From assembly GCA_029551145.1 (NCBI GenBank), contig JAKPGA010000012.1, positions 62,001 to 126,000 of the forward strand: a stretch of DNA of 64,000 bases, written 5' to 3'. Positions 54,842 to 62,703 of the stretch are shown here, in pieces. Position 1 is the stretch's first letter. Each line of letters begins with the position of its first letter. Position numbers and translations under genes: made by a program. The stretch comes from Thermotogota bacterium (GTDB taxonomy: Bacteria; Thermotogota; Thermotogae; Thermotogales; DSM-5069). The notes beneath the pieces are model-generated. The model searched no databases and was not told where the DNA came from. It saw only the letters and a program-made list of their open reading frames with translations.

Positions 54842-56527
54842 ATGAAGATTAAGAGACTTGATCAATCAGTTGTTTCGAGAATTGCCGCCGGAGAAGTCGT
54901 TACAGGCGTGCATTCAGTTGTGAAAGAATTGATCGAGAATTCAATCGATGCGGGTGCAACAAGAATAGTCATCGAATTACTCAACGGTGGCAAAAATGAA
55001 ATAAGGGTTCAGGACAACGGAGAAGGTATGGATAGAGAGGATCTATTAACTTGTTTCGAACCCCATACAACCAGCAAAATCTCCAACTTTGAAGACATCT
55101 ACCTGCTCAGATCATTTGGTTTTCGCGGAGAGGCTCTTTACTCAATCTGTCAGGTGAGCAAGACCAAAATACTATCGAGAACTGACAACTCGCAAATAGG
55201 CCATGAAGTTGAAGTTGTCGCGGGACAGCTGGTGTACGAGAAACAGAGTGCCTGCCAAAAAGGTACGACGGTAATTGTCAAGGATTTGTTTTTCAATGTA
55301 CCTGCGAGAAGGAAATTCCTAAAATCTTCTACAATAGAAGGTCGAATGGCAACAGAAACCTTTGAAAGGTTTTGTCTGTCGCATCCACACATCGCTTTTG
55401 TTCTACTGAGAGATCAGCAGATCGCATATAACTTTCTTCCATCAACGCTGATTGAGCGAGTCGGAATTCTATTCAAGGACATATCATCGGATTCTCTCAT
55501 TCCCTTTGAAGCTGAGCAGCTTGCAATGAAGATCACCGGCTGTGCGATAAAGCCGCCCAACTTCAGGAATAAAAGATCGATCTTCACCTATGTGAATGGC
55601 AGGTATGTAATCAACCCAACATTACAAAGTGCTATTTACTCAGCATACAGTGAATTTCTCAACCAAAGGGAGCATCCATTGGTTGTTCTGAACCTGGTCA
55701 TGCCGTCAAAGGATATCGACGTGAACATACATCCTCAGAAATTGGAAGTGAAATTTCTCGATGAAGAGAGGGTTTTCAAATTCGTCCGCGATACAATCAA
55801 ATTGGCTATAGGAAAGGTTACTCCGCGTAGAATCCCTGTGGTGGACAGACCGCATAGTGTTACAACAGATCAGAAATTATCTGAATCCTTGAGCATATAC
55901 AGAACAACTGCTACCCATACACTTACACCTGAGATTGTTACGAATAGCAACGGGTATTTTGTTGAACCACCAAGTTTTAATGTGATTGGTATTGTAAAGG
56001 GGCGATACATAGTTGTTGAGACTTCAGAAGCATTACTCATCGTTGATTTTCATGCAGCTCACGAAAGACTGATATATGATGAGATGATCTCACGCCTTGA
56101 ACAAATGCCCGTGATTGATTTACTGATAGATGTCGAAGTACCTCTCAGAAGAAGTAAAATTGATATACTTGAAAAAACCGATGTCCTCAAGAAACTCGGT
56201 TTTGATTACCAGATCAAACAAAAAGAAATAGTTGTCAAGAGAATTCCTAAGTGGCTCGATCAAAGAGACATAAGAGAATTTCTGATCGACAGTATCGACG
56301 AGATGAAATTGATAGATCTTCAGAGCTTCGAAGAAGTCATCAAGAAGATCATAGCCAATATGGCATGCAAGAGTGCATTGAGAACCAGAGATAAACTCGA
56401 TAGTGAGCAAGCGGCTTTTCTCGTAAAGCAGATCTTTGAGAAAAAAATCAATGTTTGCCCTCACGGTCGACCAGTAATGTACTCAGTACAATTTGGAGAG
56501 CTCGACAAGTTTTTTGAAAGGATTTGA
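54842..56527 (+). CDS. mutL: DNA mismatch repair protein MutL
   Basis: 561 residues. ATPase motifs: KELIENSIDAGAT near 29-41, DNGEGM near 60 and FGFRGEAL near 96. The C-terminal domain has DFHAAHERLIYDE near 402, the endonuclease motif DQHA(X)2E(X)4E with Phe for Gln and Asp in place of the last Glu, plus ACKSALRTRDKL and CPHGRP that complete the zinc/metal site. It is thus of the nicking type. ATG 54842 follows AGGTGAGG. No mutS is adjacent. Confidence 0.95.
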   Translation: MKIKRLDQSVVSRIAAGEVVTGVHSVVKELIENSIDAGATRIVIELLNGGKNEIRVQDNGEGMDREDLLTCFEPHTTSKISNFEDIYLLRSFGFRGEALYSICQVSKTKILSRTDNSQIGHEVEVVAGQLVYEKQSACQKGTTVIVKDLFFNVPARRKFLKSSTIEGRMATETFERFCLSHPHIAFVLLRDQQIAYNFLPSTLIERVGILFKDISSDSLIPFEAEQLAMKITGCAIKPPNFRNKRSIFTYVNGRYVINPTLQSAIYSAYSEFLNQREHPLVVLNLVMPSKDIDVNIHPQKLEVKFLDEERVFKFVRDTIKLAIGKVTPRRIPVVDRPHSVTTDQKLSESLSIYRTTATHTLTPEIVTNSNGYFVEPPSFNVIGIVKGRYIVVETSEALLIVDFHAAHERLIYDEMISRLEQMPVIDLLIDVEVPLRRSKIDILEKTDVLKKLGFDYQIKQKEIVVKRIPKWLDQRDIREFLIDSIDEMKLIDLQSFEEVIKKIIANMACKSALRTRDKLDSEQAAFLVKQIFEKKINVCPHGRPVMYSVQFGELDKFFERI

Positions 56528-56532
56528 TCGAT

Positions 56533-57042
56533 ATGGAAGGTTTGTTGATAAGGCACGTGCGGCTGTCTGATGCGGCACAGTTGGTGTCTTTTAAGAAGAG
56601 TGTTTCGGCTGAATCGAAGTTTCTTCTAACCTGTCCAGATGAAGTAGAAGACCTGATCGATCAGAGGAGGATGATAACTCTTTATCTGAGCGACTCCAGA
56701 AGAATATTCTTGGTAGCTGAGTACGATGGTCAAATAGTTGGGATAATAACCTTATCAGGTTCAAGTAGAAGAAGAATAATGCACAAAGGAGAATTGGGAA
56801 TAAGTGTGCGAAAACAATTTTGGGGAAAGGGTATCGGGAGTGCTCTAATGGAAGAGGCTTTGCAGATTGCCAAAGAAAAGGGATTTAAGAAGATCCAATT
56901 AGAAGTAATGTCGAATAACCACAGAGCGATTTCGCTTTACAAGAAATTTGGTTTTGAAGTCGAAGGTGTTAAGAAAAAGGCGGTACTGATTGACAATGAG
57001 TACATCGATCTGGTGATGATGGGAAAATGGTTGGAAGATTAA
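56533..57042 (+). CDS. GNAT-family N-acetyltransferase
   Basis: 169 residues. The acetyl-CoA loop is VRKQFWGKGIGSALMEEAL near 90-108, followed by KIQLEVMSNNHRAISLYKKFGFEVEG near 118-143, the standard GNAT motifs A and B. The acceptor is unknown; RimI-like protein acetylation or small-molecule acetylation are both possible. ATG 56533 is preferred to a TTG overlapping the mutL stop. Confidence 0.85.
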   Translation: MEGLLIRHVRLSDAAQLVSFKKSVSAESKFLLTCPDEVEDLIDQRRMITLYLSDSRRIFLVAEYDGQIVGIITLSGSSRRRIMHKGELGISVRKQFWGKGIGSALMEEALQIAKEKGFKKIQLEVMSNNHRAISLYKKFGFEVEGVKKKAVLIDNEYIDLVMMGKWLED

Positions 57043-57869
57043 TTCGCGCGTTGCTGATTTTGTTGATACTTCTTACTTGCTCTCTTATACCTGTACTGCT
57101 GATTAAACAGCATTTCACAGATGATATTTTAAAGAACAGCAAACTGCTGGTTCAGGCAACTTCAAAGTTGGTAGAACTTCAGGTACTCAGGAAAATCGAA
57201 GATTCCTTCAGAGCCCCGAGTCAAGTACCTACCCACTATATCGATCTGGCAAGAAAATTGGGGGGGCTCTTCTTTTACGACGAGAATTCCAGAAAGGTTG
57301 TTACCTGTATTCGAAATGAACAGGAGGTTCAGGCGTCTTTGGTTTCATTTGATGGTTTATCAGCCCCTGCAACGTACTTTGTAACAGACACAGCTGGAAG
57401 AATCGTTGCAACTTCAGAGTCTGCAAGTCTCGGTGGAACTCTCTGGGGTGTTATTGCAATCACAAGGAACAATGAAGTCTTCAAAACTAACTACAAGGGT
57501 CAGACGGTTTTTGCATATACTTGCGTGAACCCTGTCTATGGATTCTCAGTCACTGCCTGCGTTGAAGCAACGAATATCTTTTGGAACCTGATAATACCAG
57601 TTCTTGTGTGTCTATGTACTGGTCTCACGATTCTTTTGATCTTCATTCAAGATCATTACAGATCGAAAATACTTTCTATTGCAAGAACACTTGAAATGCT
57701 TGTCGAAGGTTCATCTGAGAAAATAACCATAAGAGATCGCAAGATATCGAAAATCGTGGACCAGATTAACGAGAACATTAGAAGGAAGGAAGAAGTTCTG
57801 CATAGGACCCTGAGAGAACTCGAGAATTTGAAACGGAATCTCGAAAAAATGAAAGGGCAGAAATCATAG
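57027..57869 (+). CDS. Orphan membrane sensor-like protein
   Basis: 280 residues: membrane helix near 5-26, an extracytoplasmic domain of about 155 residues with a PAS/Cache-like pattern (YFVTDTAGRIVATSES near 117-132), a second helix near 185-207 and a C-terminal HAMP-like plus coiled-coil region. There is no kinase, methyl-accepting or cyclase domain. It may regulate another protein by direct contact. The ATG overlaps the acetyltransferase gene by 16 bases. Confidence 0.65.
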   Translation: MVGRLIRALLILLILLTCSLIPVLLIKQHFTDDILKNSKLLVQATSKLVELQVLRKIEDSFRAPSQVPTHYIDLARKLGGLFFYDENSRKVVTCIRNEQEVQASLVSFDGLSAPATYFVTDTAGRIVATSESASLGGTLWGVIAITRNNEVFKTNYKGQTVFAYTCVNPVYGFSVTACVEATNIFWNLIIPVLVCLCTGLTILLIFIQDHYRSKILSIARTLEMLVEGSSEKITIRDRKISKIVDQINENIRRKEEVLHRTLRELENLKRNLEKMKGQKS

Positions 57870-58115
57870 ATTCTGTACAAAAACGAGTATCTGAGCAACG
57901 GCAACATATAGATCATCCGGTATCTCCTGAAGCAGTTCAAGCTTGTACAGCCTCCTGACAAGTTCGGGAGATGAGACCACCGGGACACCTGCTTTCTCGG
58001 CTTCTTTGATGATTTTCTCAGCAAGTTCTTCTTTTCCTTTGGCTATCACAAATGGGGCATCGAACTTTTCAGGGTCATACCCCAATGCCACCGCTAATTT
58101 ATGCGTATAGTCCAT
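57864..58115 (-). CDS. FlhB-like cytoplasmic-domain protein (YlqH type)
   Basis: 83 residues matching the cytoplasmic, substrate-switching domain of the flagellar export protein FlhB: AVALGYDPEKFDAPFVIAKGKEELAEKI, VPVVSSPELVRRLY and IPDDLYVAVAQIL. The NPTH autocleavage motif and the membrane part are absent, as in stand-alone relatives such as Bacillus YlqH. Role unknown. It overlaps the upstream gene by 17 bases, and ATG has GGAGGA ahead. Confidence 0.88.
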   Translation of the reverse strand: MDYTHKLAVALGYDPEKFDAPFVIAKGKEELAEKIIKEAEKAGVPVVSSPELVRRLYKLELLQEIPDDLYVAVAQILVFVQNL

Positions 58116-58764
58116 CTTTGAGTCCTCCTGTGTTTATCAAAACGCTCTTGAAATAAGAATTCAGCGAATCTCTTAGTTGTTGGATTTTCTCTGAATCTAC
58201 TCTTAACCCTTTCATGTTTATTATTATTTGTTCCAGAACGATCATTCCATCAATACTGATTGTTTTGAAATCTCTCACGAAATCCACCTTGAAGGTCTTT
58301 GACCTTCGATCCATGAAAATGTGTAATGGTTTTTCAAGATCGGGCAGACTTCTGAATGCATATGGATGTGAAACCGTCATAAGCCATAGTCCAAAGGCCT
58401 TCATGTTTTCATCTATTTCGCCGTTTTCGTAGTACAAACTCAGTTGATCGTAAAAATCTCTCTGCAAAGCTCCAACGCGCTTTTCAACTTGCTCAGTCAG
58501 TCTCGCAAGAAATGGTATATCCGGGTCACTTCTGGGTTTACCTATGCTCTGCAGAAGTGGTCGAAGTTCCTGTAAAGAAGGTAATGGTTCAGGGGCATCA
58601 AAGATCTTCTCAGCGACGTGGACTTTTGGGTTAACAGGCTGGTCGGTTATTCTCACAAGTTCACCGACTTCGGGTGGGTTCTTCTTTACTTTGAGAACGG
58701 TTTCACCTTTTTCGGTCCTTATCTTAATCCATTTCCCAAATCTGTCAGTTACAATGCCATCCAT
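58099..58764 (-). CDS. Unknown protein paired with the FlhB-like gene
   Basis: 221 residues; no recognised domain by eye. The first 45 residues look like a small beta barrel (DGIVTDRFGKWIKIRTEKGETVLKV), the middle is helical and the C-terminus holds alternating strands and a helix. By position it corresponds to YlqG, encoded before YlqH in Firmicutes and resembling the C-terminal region of the hook-length protein FliK. A FliK/FlhB-like interaction is therefore a reasonable guess. Confidence 0.55.
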   Translation of the reverse strand: MDGIVTDRFGKWIKIRTEKGETVLKVKKNPPEVGELVRITDQPVNPKVHVAEKIFDAPEPLPSLQELRPLLQSIGKPRSDPDIPFLARLTEQVEKRVGALQRDFYDQLSLYYENGEIDENMKAFGLWLMTVSHPYAFRSLPDLEKPLHIFMDRRSKTFKVDFVRDFKTISIDGMIVLEQIIINMKGLRVDSEKIQQLRDSLNSYFKSVLINTGGLKDGLYA

Positions 58765-58797
58765 TGAAATCCTCCATTAGTATTATCGTCAGAACTT

Positions 58798-58837
58798 CGC
58801 AAAAACAATAACATGTCTCTGAATGTTATTATTTGCG
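58798..58837. repeat. Imperfect inverted repeat before dgcN
   Basis: CGCAAA-AAC-AATAACAT (58798-58814) faces ATGTTATT-A-TTTGCG (58823-58837) around eight bases. It fills the middle of the 92-base divergent spacer and could be an operator for either side. Confidence 0.4.
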
Positions 58838-58856
58838 TAAAAAGGAGGTGAGGTCT

Positions 58857-59879
58857 TTGCAAATAAGCGAATTCTTCGAGAGAGATACACCTGCAGCAAT
58901 TTTGGCATGGGGTCAACTTGGAACTTCCCTGGCGAAGACCACCTATGGTTTACTGAGACATAGCAGAGTACTCAAACCAGTTTGTGTTATAGCTGAGCAC
59001 GAAGAGAAGCGGATAACCGATTTTGTCTGGCCAGTGAAGTTCAACGTACCAATTGTAAACAGCGTTGATAAAGCCGTCAGACTCGGCGCAAAGGTTTTGA
59101 TAATCGGTATATCGAATGTCGGAGGATATTTGCCTGATGAGCTGACACACCATCTTCTCAGAGCTATTGAATATGACCTGGATATAGTCTCGGGGTTGCA
59201 CCTCAAACTTTCTGAAACCGAACCCTTCGTTACCGCCTCGAGGTTGACGAAAAGTAGGATAATAGATATCAGACATCACAGAGATAGGCTCAGAATTTTC
59301 AACGGTGAGATATTCAGTTCCAAGACAATACGCGTCTGCGTTCTTGGTACAGATTGTGCAACTGGGAAAAGGACAACTGCGATTCAACTCTGGGAGGCGG
59401 CTTTGAAGAAAAACCTTCCAGCTGCTTTTCTCGCAACCGGACAGACTGGTATTATGATCGGTGCAGACGAGGGTGTTGCAATAGACGCACTGCCATCGGA
59501 TTTCGTGCCTGGTGTTATCGAAGGGTTGATTCTAAAACTGGAACAGAATGGAAAACGTCTGATCTTCGTTGAAGGTCAAGGTGCACTGAGGCATCCGGCA
59601 TATGGTCAGGTGACTCTCGGGTTGGTATACGGATCTATGCCTCAATATGCGATAATGGTACATGAACCGAAGAGAAACAATTTCGAGTTCTTTGAAAAAA
59701 TCCCCTTGAAGCCCGATCCTTGCAAAGAAATACAGTTGCTTCAGCAAATAGTCAAGACGGATGTTTTGGGTATCTCTTGTCTTGATAAGGACTATAGGCT
59801 TGGCGACTATCCTGTTTTTAACCCTTTTGATGAAAGACAACTATCACAAGTGATATCAGAATTGGAGGTGAACTTGTGA
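58857..59879 (+). CDS. dgcN: DUF1611 protein, DgcN-like
   Basis: 340 residues with a degenerate Rossmann N-terminus and a P-loop-like GTDCATGKRTTAIQL near 164-178, then GQTGIMIGADEGVAID near 195 and EGQGALRHPAYG near 241, all conserved in DUF1611. Relatives (DgcN) act in D-glutamate utilisation together with an enolase-superfamily epimerase (DgcA), which is exactly the next gene here with a GTGA overlap. TTG 58857 has AAGGAGGTGA ahead. Confidence 0.82.
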   Translation: MQISEFFERDTPAAILAWGQLGTSLAKTTYGLLRHSRVLKPVCVIAEHEEKRITDFVWPVKFNVPIVNSVDKAVRLGAKVLIIGISNVGGYLPDELTHHLLRAIEYDLDIVSGLHLKLSETEPFVTASRLTKSRIIDIRHHRDRLRIFNGEIFSSKTIRVCVLGTDCATGKRTTAIQLWEAALKKNLPAAFLATGQTGIMIGADEGVAIDALPSDFVPGVIEGLILKLEQNGKRLIFVEGQGALRHPAYGQVTLGLVYGSMPQYAIMVHEPKRNNFEFFEKIPLKPDPCKEIQLLQQIVKTDVLGISCLDKDYRLGDYPVFNPFDERQLSQVISELEVNL

Positions 59880-60904
59880 AGATCAAATCAGTTTCGTTCA
59901 AGAAAGTTTTCTATGAATATTTCGAACCGTTCACCATCTCACTTGGTACCCATGAGGAACAAGAGAACATCGAAGTTTGTGTTGAATTGGAGGACGGTAC
60001 ACAGGGTTGGGGTGAAGCCTCGGCGCTGTTTGTGATCTCTGGTGAAACACCGGAAATGCTCCACAAGATGGAGGTCACGGTGAAAGACATCTTGATAGGA
60101 AAGGAGATCGAAAGATACCAGGACTTATTCAACATGTTGCAGAACTTGAGAGCAACACCAGCGGTTAAAGCAGCCGTGGAGTTTGCTCTAATAGATGCCT
60201 TCTGCAAAAGATTTGGGATCAAACCATATCAATTCTTCGGTGGGGCAAAGGACAGACTTGAAACAGACAAAACCGTTGGAATAGAAGACCTGAAAACCAC
60301 ACTGACTAAGGTTGAGAGAATCTACAAAGATGGCTTTAAGAAAATAAAGATAAAGGTTGGAAGAGATGTCAAAACCGATATCGAAAGAGTCGTCAGGTCA
60401 AAAGAAGTTGCACCGGAGGCGAGTTTTGTAGTTGATGCAAATCAAGGTTTTACTCCAAAGGAGGCTGTCGAGTTTATCCAAGCTCTACACAGGGAATCTG
60501 TGAGTGTGGACGTTTTTGAACAGCCCGTATTCAGATATGACATCGAGGGACTGAAGTTTGTCCGCTGGAACAGTCCTTACCCAGTCGCAGCGGACGAAAG
60601 TGTTTTCACGAAACAGGACGCGCTGAGAGTCATAAAAGAAGAAGCAGTCGATGTGATAAATATAAAACTCATGAAATCAGGACTGAGCGATGCAATGGCA
60701 ATAATACATATAGCCCAAGCAGCGAACATAAAACTCATGATTGGTTGCATGGGTGAAAGCAGTCTTGGAATCAGGCAGAGTATTCACTTGGCTGCGGGTA
60801 CAGGTGCGTTCACATATCTCGACTTGGATTCTCACTTGTCGTTGAAGGAGGAGAAATTCAGGGGTGATTTTAAACAAGAAGGTCCTTTCATCATTTTAAA
60901 CTGA
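59876..60904 (+). CDS. dgcA: Dipeptide epimerase (enolase superfamily)
   Basis: 342 residues. Muconate-lactonizing-type fold: catalytic KIKIKVG lysine near 158, metal ligands in VVDANQGFT (D191), EQPVF (E219) and ADESVFT (D244), and the second lysine in NIKLMKSG near 268. The C-terminal cap residues IGCMGESSLGI near 296 are those of L-Ala-D/L-Glu-type epimerases. The T. maritima relative is a dipeptide epimerase. It starts with GTG behind GGAGGTGA. Peptidoglycan dipeptide recycling or D-glutamate use are the likely roles. Confidence 0.9.
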   Translation: MKIKSVSFKKVFYEYFEPFTISLGTHEEQENIEVCVELEDGTQGWGEASALFVISGETPEMLHKMEVTVKDILIGKEIERYQDLFNMLQNLRATPAVKAAVEFALIDAFCKRFGIKPYQFFGGAKDRLETDKTVGIEDLKTTLTKVERIYKDGFKKIKIKVGRDVKTDIERVVRSKEVAPEASFVVDANQGFTPKEAVEFIQALHRESVSVDVFEQPVFRYDIEGLKFVRWNSPYPVAADESVFTKQDALRVIKEEAVDVINIKLMKSGLSDAMAIIHIAQAANIKLMIGCMGESSLGIRQSIHLAAGTGAFTYLDLDSHLSLKEEKFRGDFKQEGPFIILN

Positions 60905-60907
60905 CCA

Positions 60908-60937
60908 TTGAAACAATTTAGACTTAAAAAGTCTAAT
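60908..60937 (+). promoter_or_regulatory. Promoter with perfect palindrome before the Fe-S operon
   Basis: TTGAAA (60908-60913), 18 bases, TCTAAT (60932-60937). The perfect palindrome TTAGACTT-AAA-AAGTCTAA (60918-60936) covers the spacer and most of the -10, an ideal position for a repressor. Confidence 0.55.
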
Positions 60938-60946
60938 ATGAATGTA

Positions 60947-60987
60947 AACCGCACCATGTAGAATTAAAAAAAGGAGATGGTGCGGTT
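60947..60987 (+). promoter_or_regulatory. Hairpin over the start of sufC
   Basis: AACCGCACCAT (60947-60957) and ATGGTGCGGTT (60977-60987) are perfectly complementary (11 pairs). The loop of 19 bases holds the ribosome site AAGGAG (60971-60976), and the 3' arm covers all possible start codons. Confidence 0.6.
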
Positions 60988-61720
60988 GTTGATTTTGGAT
61001 AATGTGAGTTTGAACAGAAATGAAAAATACATTCTCAAGGGTATAAATGCAGCATTTGAGCCTGGTAAAGTTTATTCCATCCTCGGCACTAATGGAGCAG
61101 GAAAGTCATCACTTGCATATTTGATAATGGGAATAAACGACTATAGACCGTCGTCGGGCAAGATTGTACTCGATGGCGAAGACATAACCAGTCTTTCTGT
61201 CACGGAGAGAGCTAAGAGAGGTTTGACATTACTCTGGCAGGAGCCCGTCAGATTTCAAGGACTTACCGTGGAACAGTATTTGACACTTGGTGGAAAAATC
61301 AAAGTACCTGCTGATCAAATTGACTCTACCCTTGAGCTTGTTGGACTATTACCAGAGCTCTACAAATCTCGAATGGTTGATGGACTCCTGAGCGGAGGGG
61401 AAAGAAAAAGAGTCGAGCTCGCATCTATTTTGCTCCTAAAACCAAAATACGCAATTCTCGATGAACCTGATTCTGGTATCGACATCATGTCTTTGTCGAT
61501 GATTGAAGAGGTTGTTCAATACATTGTAAAAAACGGTGGTACTGTAATTGTCATAACACATCGCGAAGAAATCGCGAAGATCTCCCAGGAAGCTTACCTT
61601 CTGTGCAGCGGTTCGATTTTCGCCCATGGTTTACCCAGTAAAATCATAGAATACTACAAAAACAAGTGTGATGGTTGTTCGCATGCGAACATTCCATCAT
61701 TAGGGGAAGTGAAAATATGA
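60986..61720 (+). CDS. sufC: SufC-like (SmsC) Fe-S cluster assembly ATPase
   Basis: 244 residues: Walker A GTNGAGKSS near 34, the SufC-specific LLWQEPVRFQGLT near 84, signature LSGGERKRVELASILL near 134 and Walker B YAILDEPDSGIDI near 157. The C-terminus NKCDGCSHAN carries a CxxC not needed for ATP binding. It should drive the SufB-like scaffold encoded next (ATGA overlap). The start is set at TTG 60986, nine bases after AAGGAG; ATG 60977 abuts the ribosome site and is unlikely. Confidence 0.92.
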   Translation: MLILDNVSLNRNEKYILKGINAAFEPGKVYSILGTNGAGKSSLAYLIMGINDYRPSSGKIVLDGEDITSLSVTERAKRGLTLLWQEPVRFQGLTVEQYLTLGGKIKVPADQIDSTLELVGLLPELYKSRMVDGLLSGGERKRVELASILLLKPKYAILDEPDSGIDIMSLSMIEEVVQYIVKNGGTVIVITHREEIAKISQEAYLLCSGSIFAHGLPSKIIEYYKNKCDGCSHANIPSLGEVKI

Positions 61721-62676
61721 TAAGTACTGTTGATCAGAAAAAAGAATTTGAAATGCTGAAAAAGGCTTACGAAAAGGCTGGTGGAGATGTTTCGAAGTTT
61801 CTCGACAAGAGAGTGGCATCTCTGATAATAAGTGGGGATAAAGTTATTGGTCTGAACGGTTTGCAGGGTGTAGAAATCATTCCGGAAAAGATAGAGAATG
61901 GCGTGAAAGCAAAGATATTGGTAAGCAAAAACACGTTAATCCAAACCCCAATTCACATTTGTACGGGCTATGTGGAAAAGAAAGGTCTTCAAAGAGTGAT
62001 TTTCGAGATAGAGATCGGCGAGAACTCACAGGTGAGGTTCGTGGCTCACTGTACCTTTCCTTGGGTGGAAGAGTTTACACATGATGCGTTGGCTTTGGTT
62101 CATGTAGGAAAAAATTCAAAGATGTACTACAGTGACGAACATTATCATTCGAACACAGGTTCAATAACCTTGAATACGACTACGAGGGCTATTGTAGAAG
62201 AAAATGGTCTGTTTGTAAACAATTTCACGTTGACGAAAACCCGAATTGGCAGGCTTCGCCTTGATGCATCGGTACAACTTGGTCAGAATGCGGTTGCCGA
62301 TCTATCAGCAAAGGTCAAGGCAAGTAGATCAGATCAAGTTCTGATAAGAGAGAAATTGGACTTGGTTGGCTCGCATTCCAGTGGTATGGCAAAGACAACT
62401 GTTGTCGCTTTGGATGAGTCAAAGGTCCGAGTTGTGAATGAGGCATATGGGATTGGGAGTTACTCAAAAGGCCACATAAGATGTGAAGAGATAACAAAGG
62501 GTGAAGGTGTGGACGTGAGTACCATCCCTGTTTTGAAAGTGATGAACGAGTTAGCAGAATTAACCCATGAGGCATCAATTGGGCGCGTAAACGCAAACCA
62601 GCTTCAAACATTGATGGCCAAAGGTCTGAGTGAAGAAGAGGCAACCGAATTAATAATAAAAGGTTTGGTAGGATAA
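61717..62676 (+). CDS. sufB: SufB/SufD-like (SmsB) Fe-S cluster scaffold
   Basis: 319 residues, all core beta-helix plus the C-terminal helical part; the N-terminal domain of full-length SufB (about 470 residues) is missing. VRFVAHCTFPWVEEFTH near 112-128 gives the conserved His-Cys, and LTHEASIGRVNANQLQTLMAKGLSEEEA near 286-313 is the SufB C-terminal signature. A two-gene SufC-SufB set of this short type matches the minimal SMS system described for archaea and deep-branching bacteria. ATG 61717 overlaps sufC. Confidence 0.9.
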   Translation: MISTVDQKKEFEMLKKAYEKAGGDVSKFLDKRVASLIISGDKVIGLNGLQGVEIIPEKIENGVKAKILVSKNTLIQTPIHICTGYVEKKGLQRVIFEIEIGENSQVRFVAHCTFPWVEEFTHDALALVHVGKNSKMYYSDEHYHSNTGSITLNTTTRAIVEENGLFVNNFTLTKTRIGRLRLDASVQLGQNAVADLSAKVKASRSDQVLIREKLDLVGSHSSGMAKTTVVALDESKVRVVNEAYGIGSYSKGHIRCEEITKGEGVDVSTIPVLKVMNELAELTHEASIGRVNANQLQTLMAKGLSEEEATELIIKGLVG

Positions 62677-62703
62677 TATATTAAGAAAGCAGGGGGTGTG
62701 AGA

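Noticed and set aside
60918-60936. Rho-independent terminator of dgcA
   Set aside because: The palindrome is A/T-rich with no T run after it and overlaps a credible promoter, so an operator is more likely.
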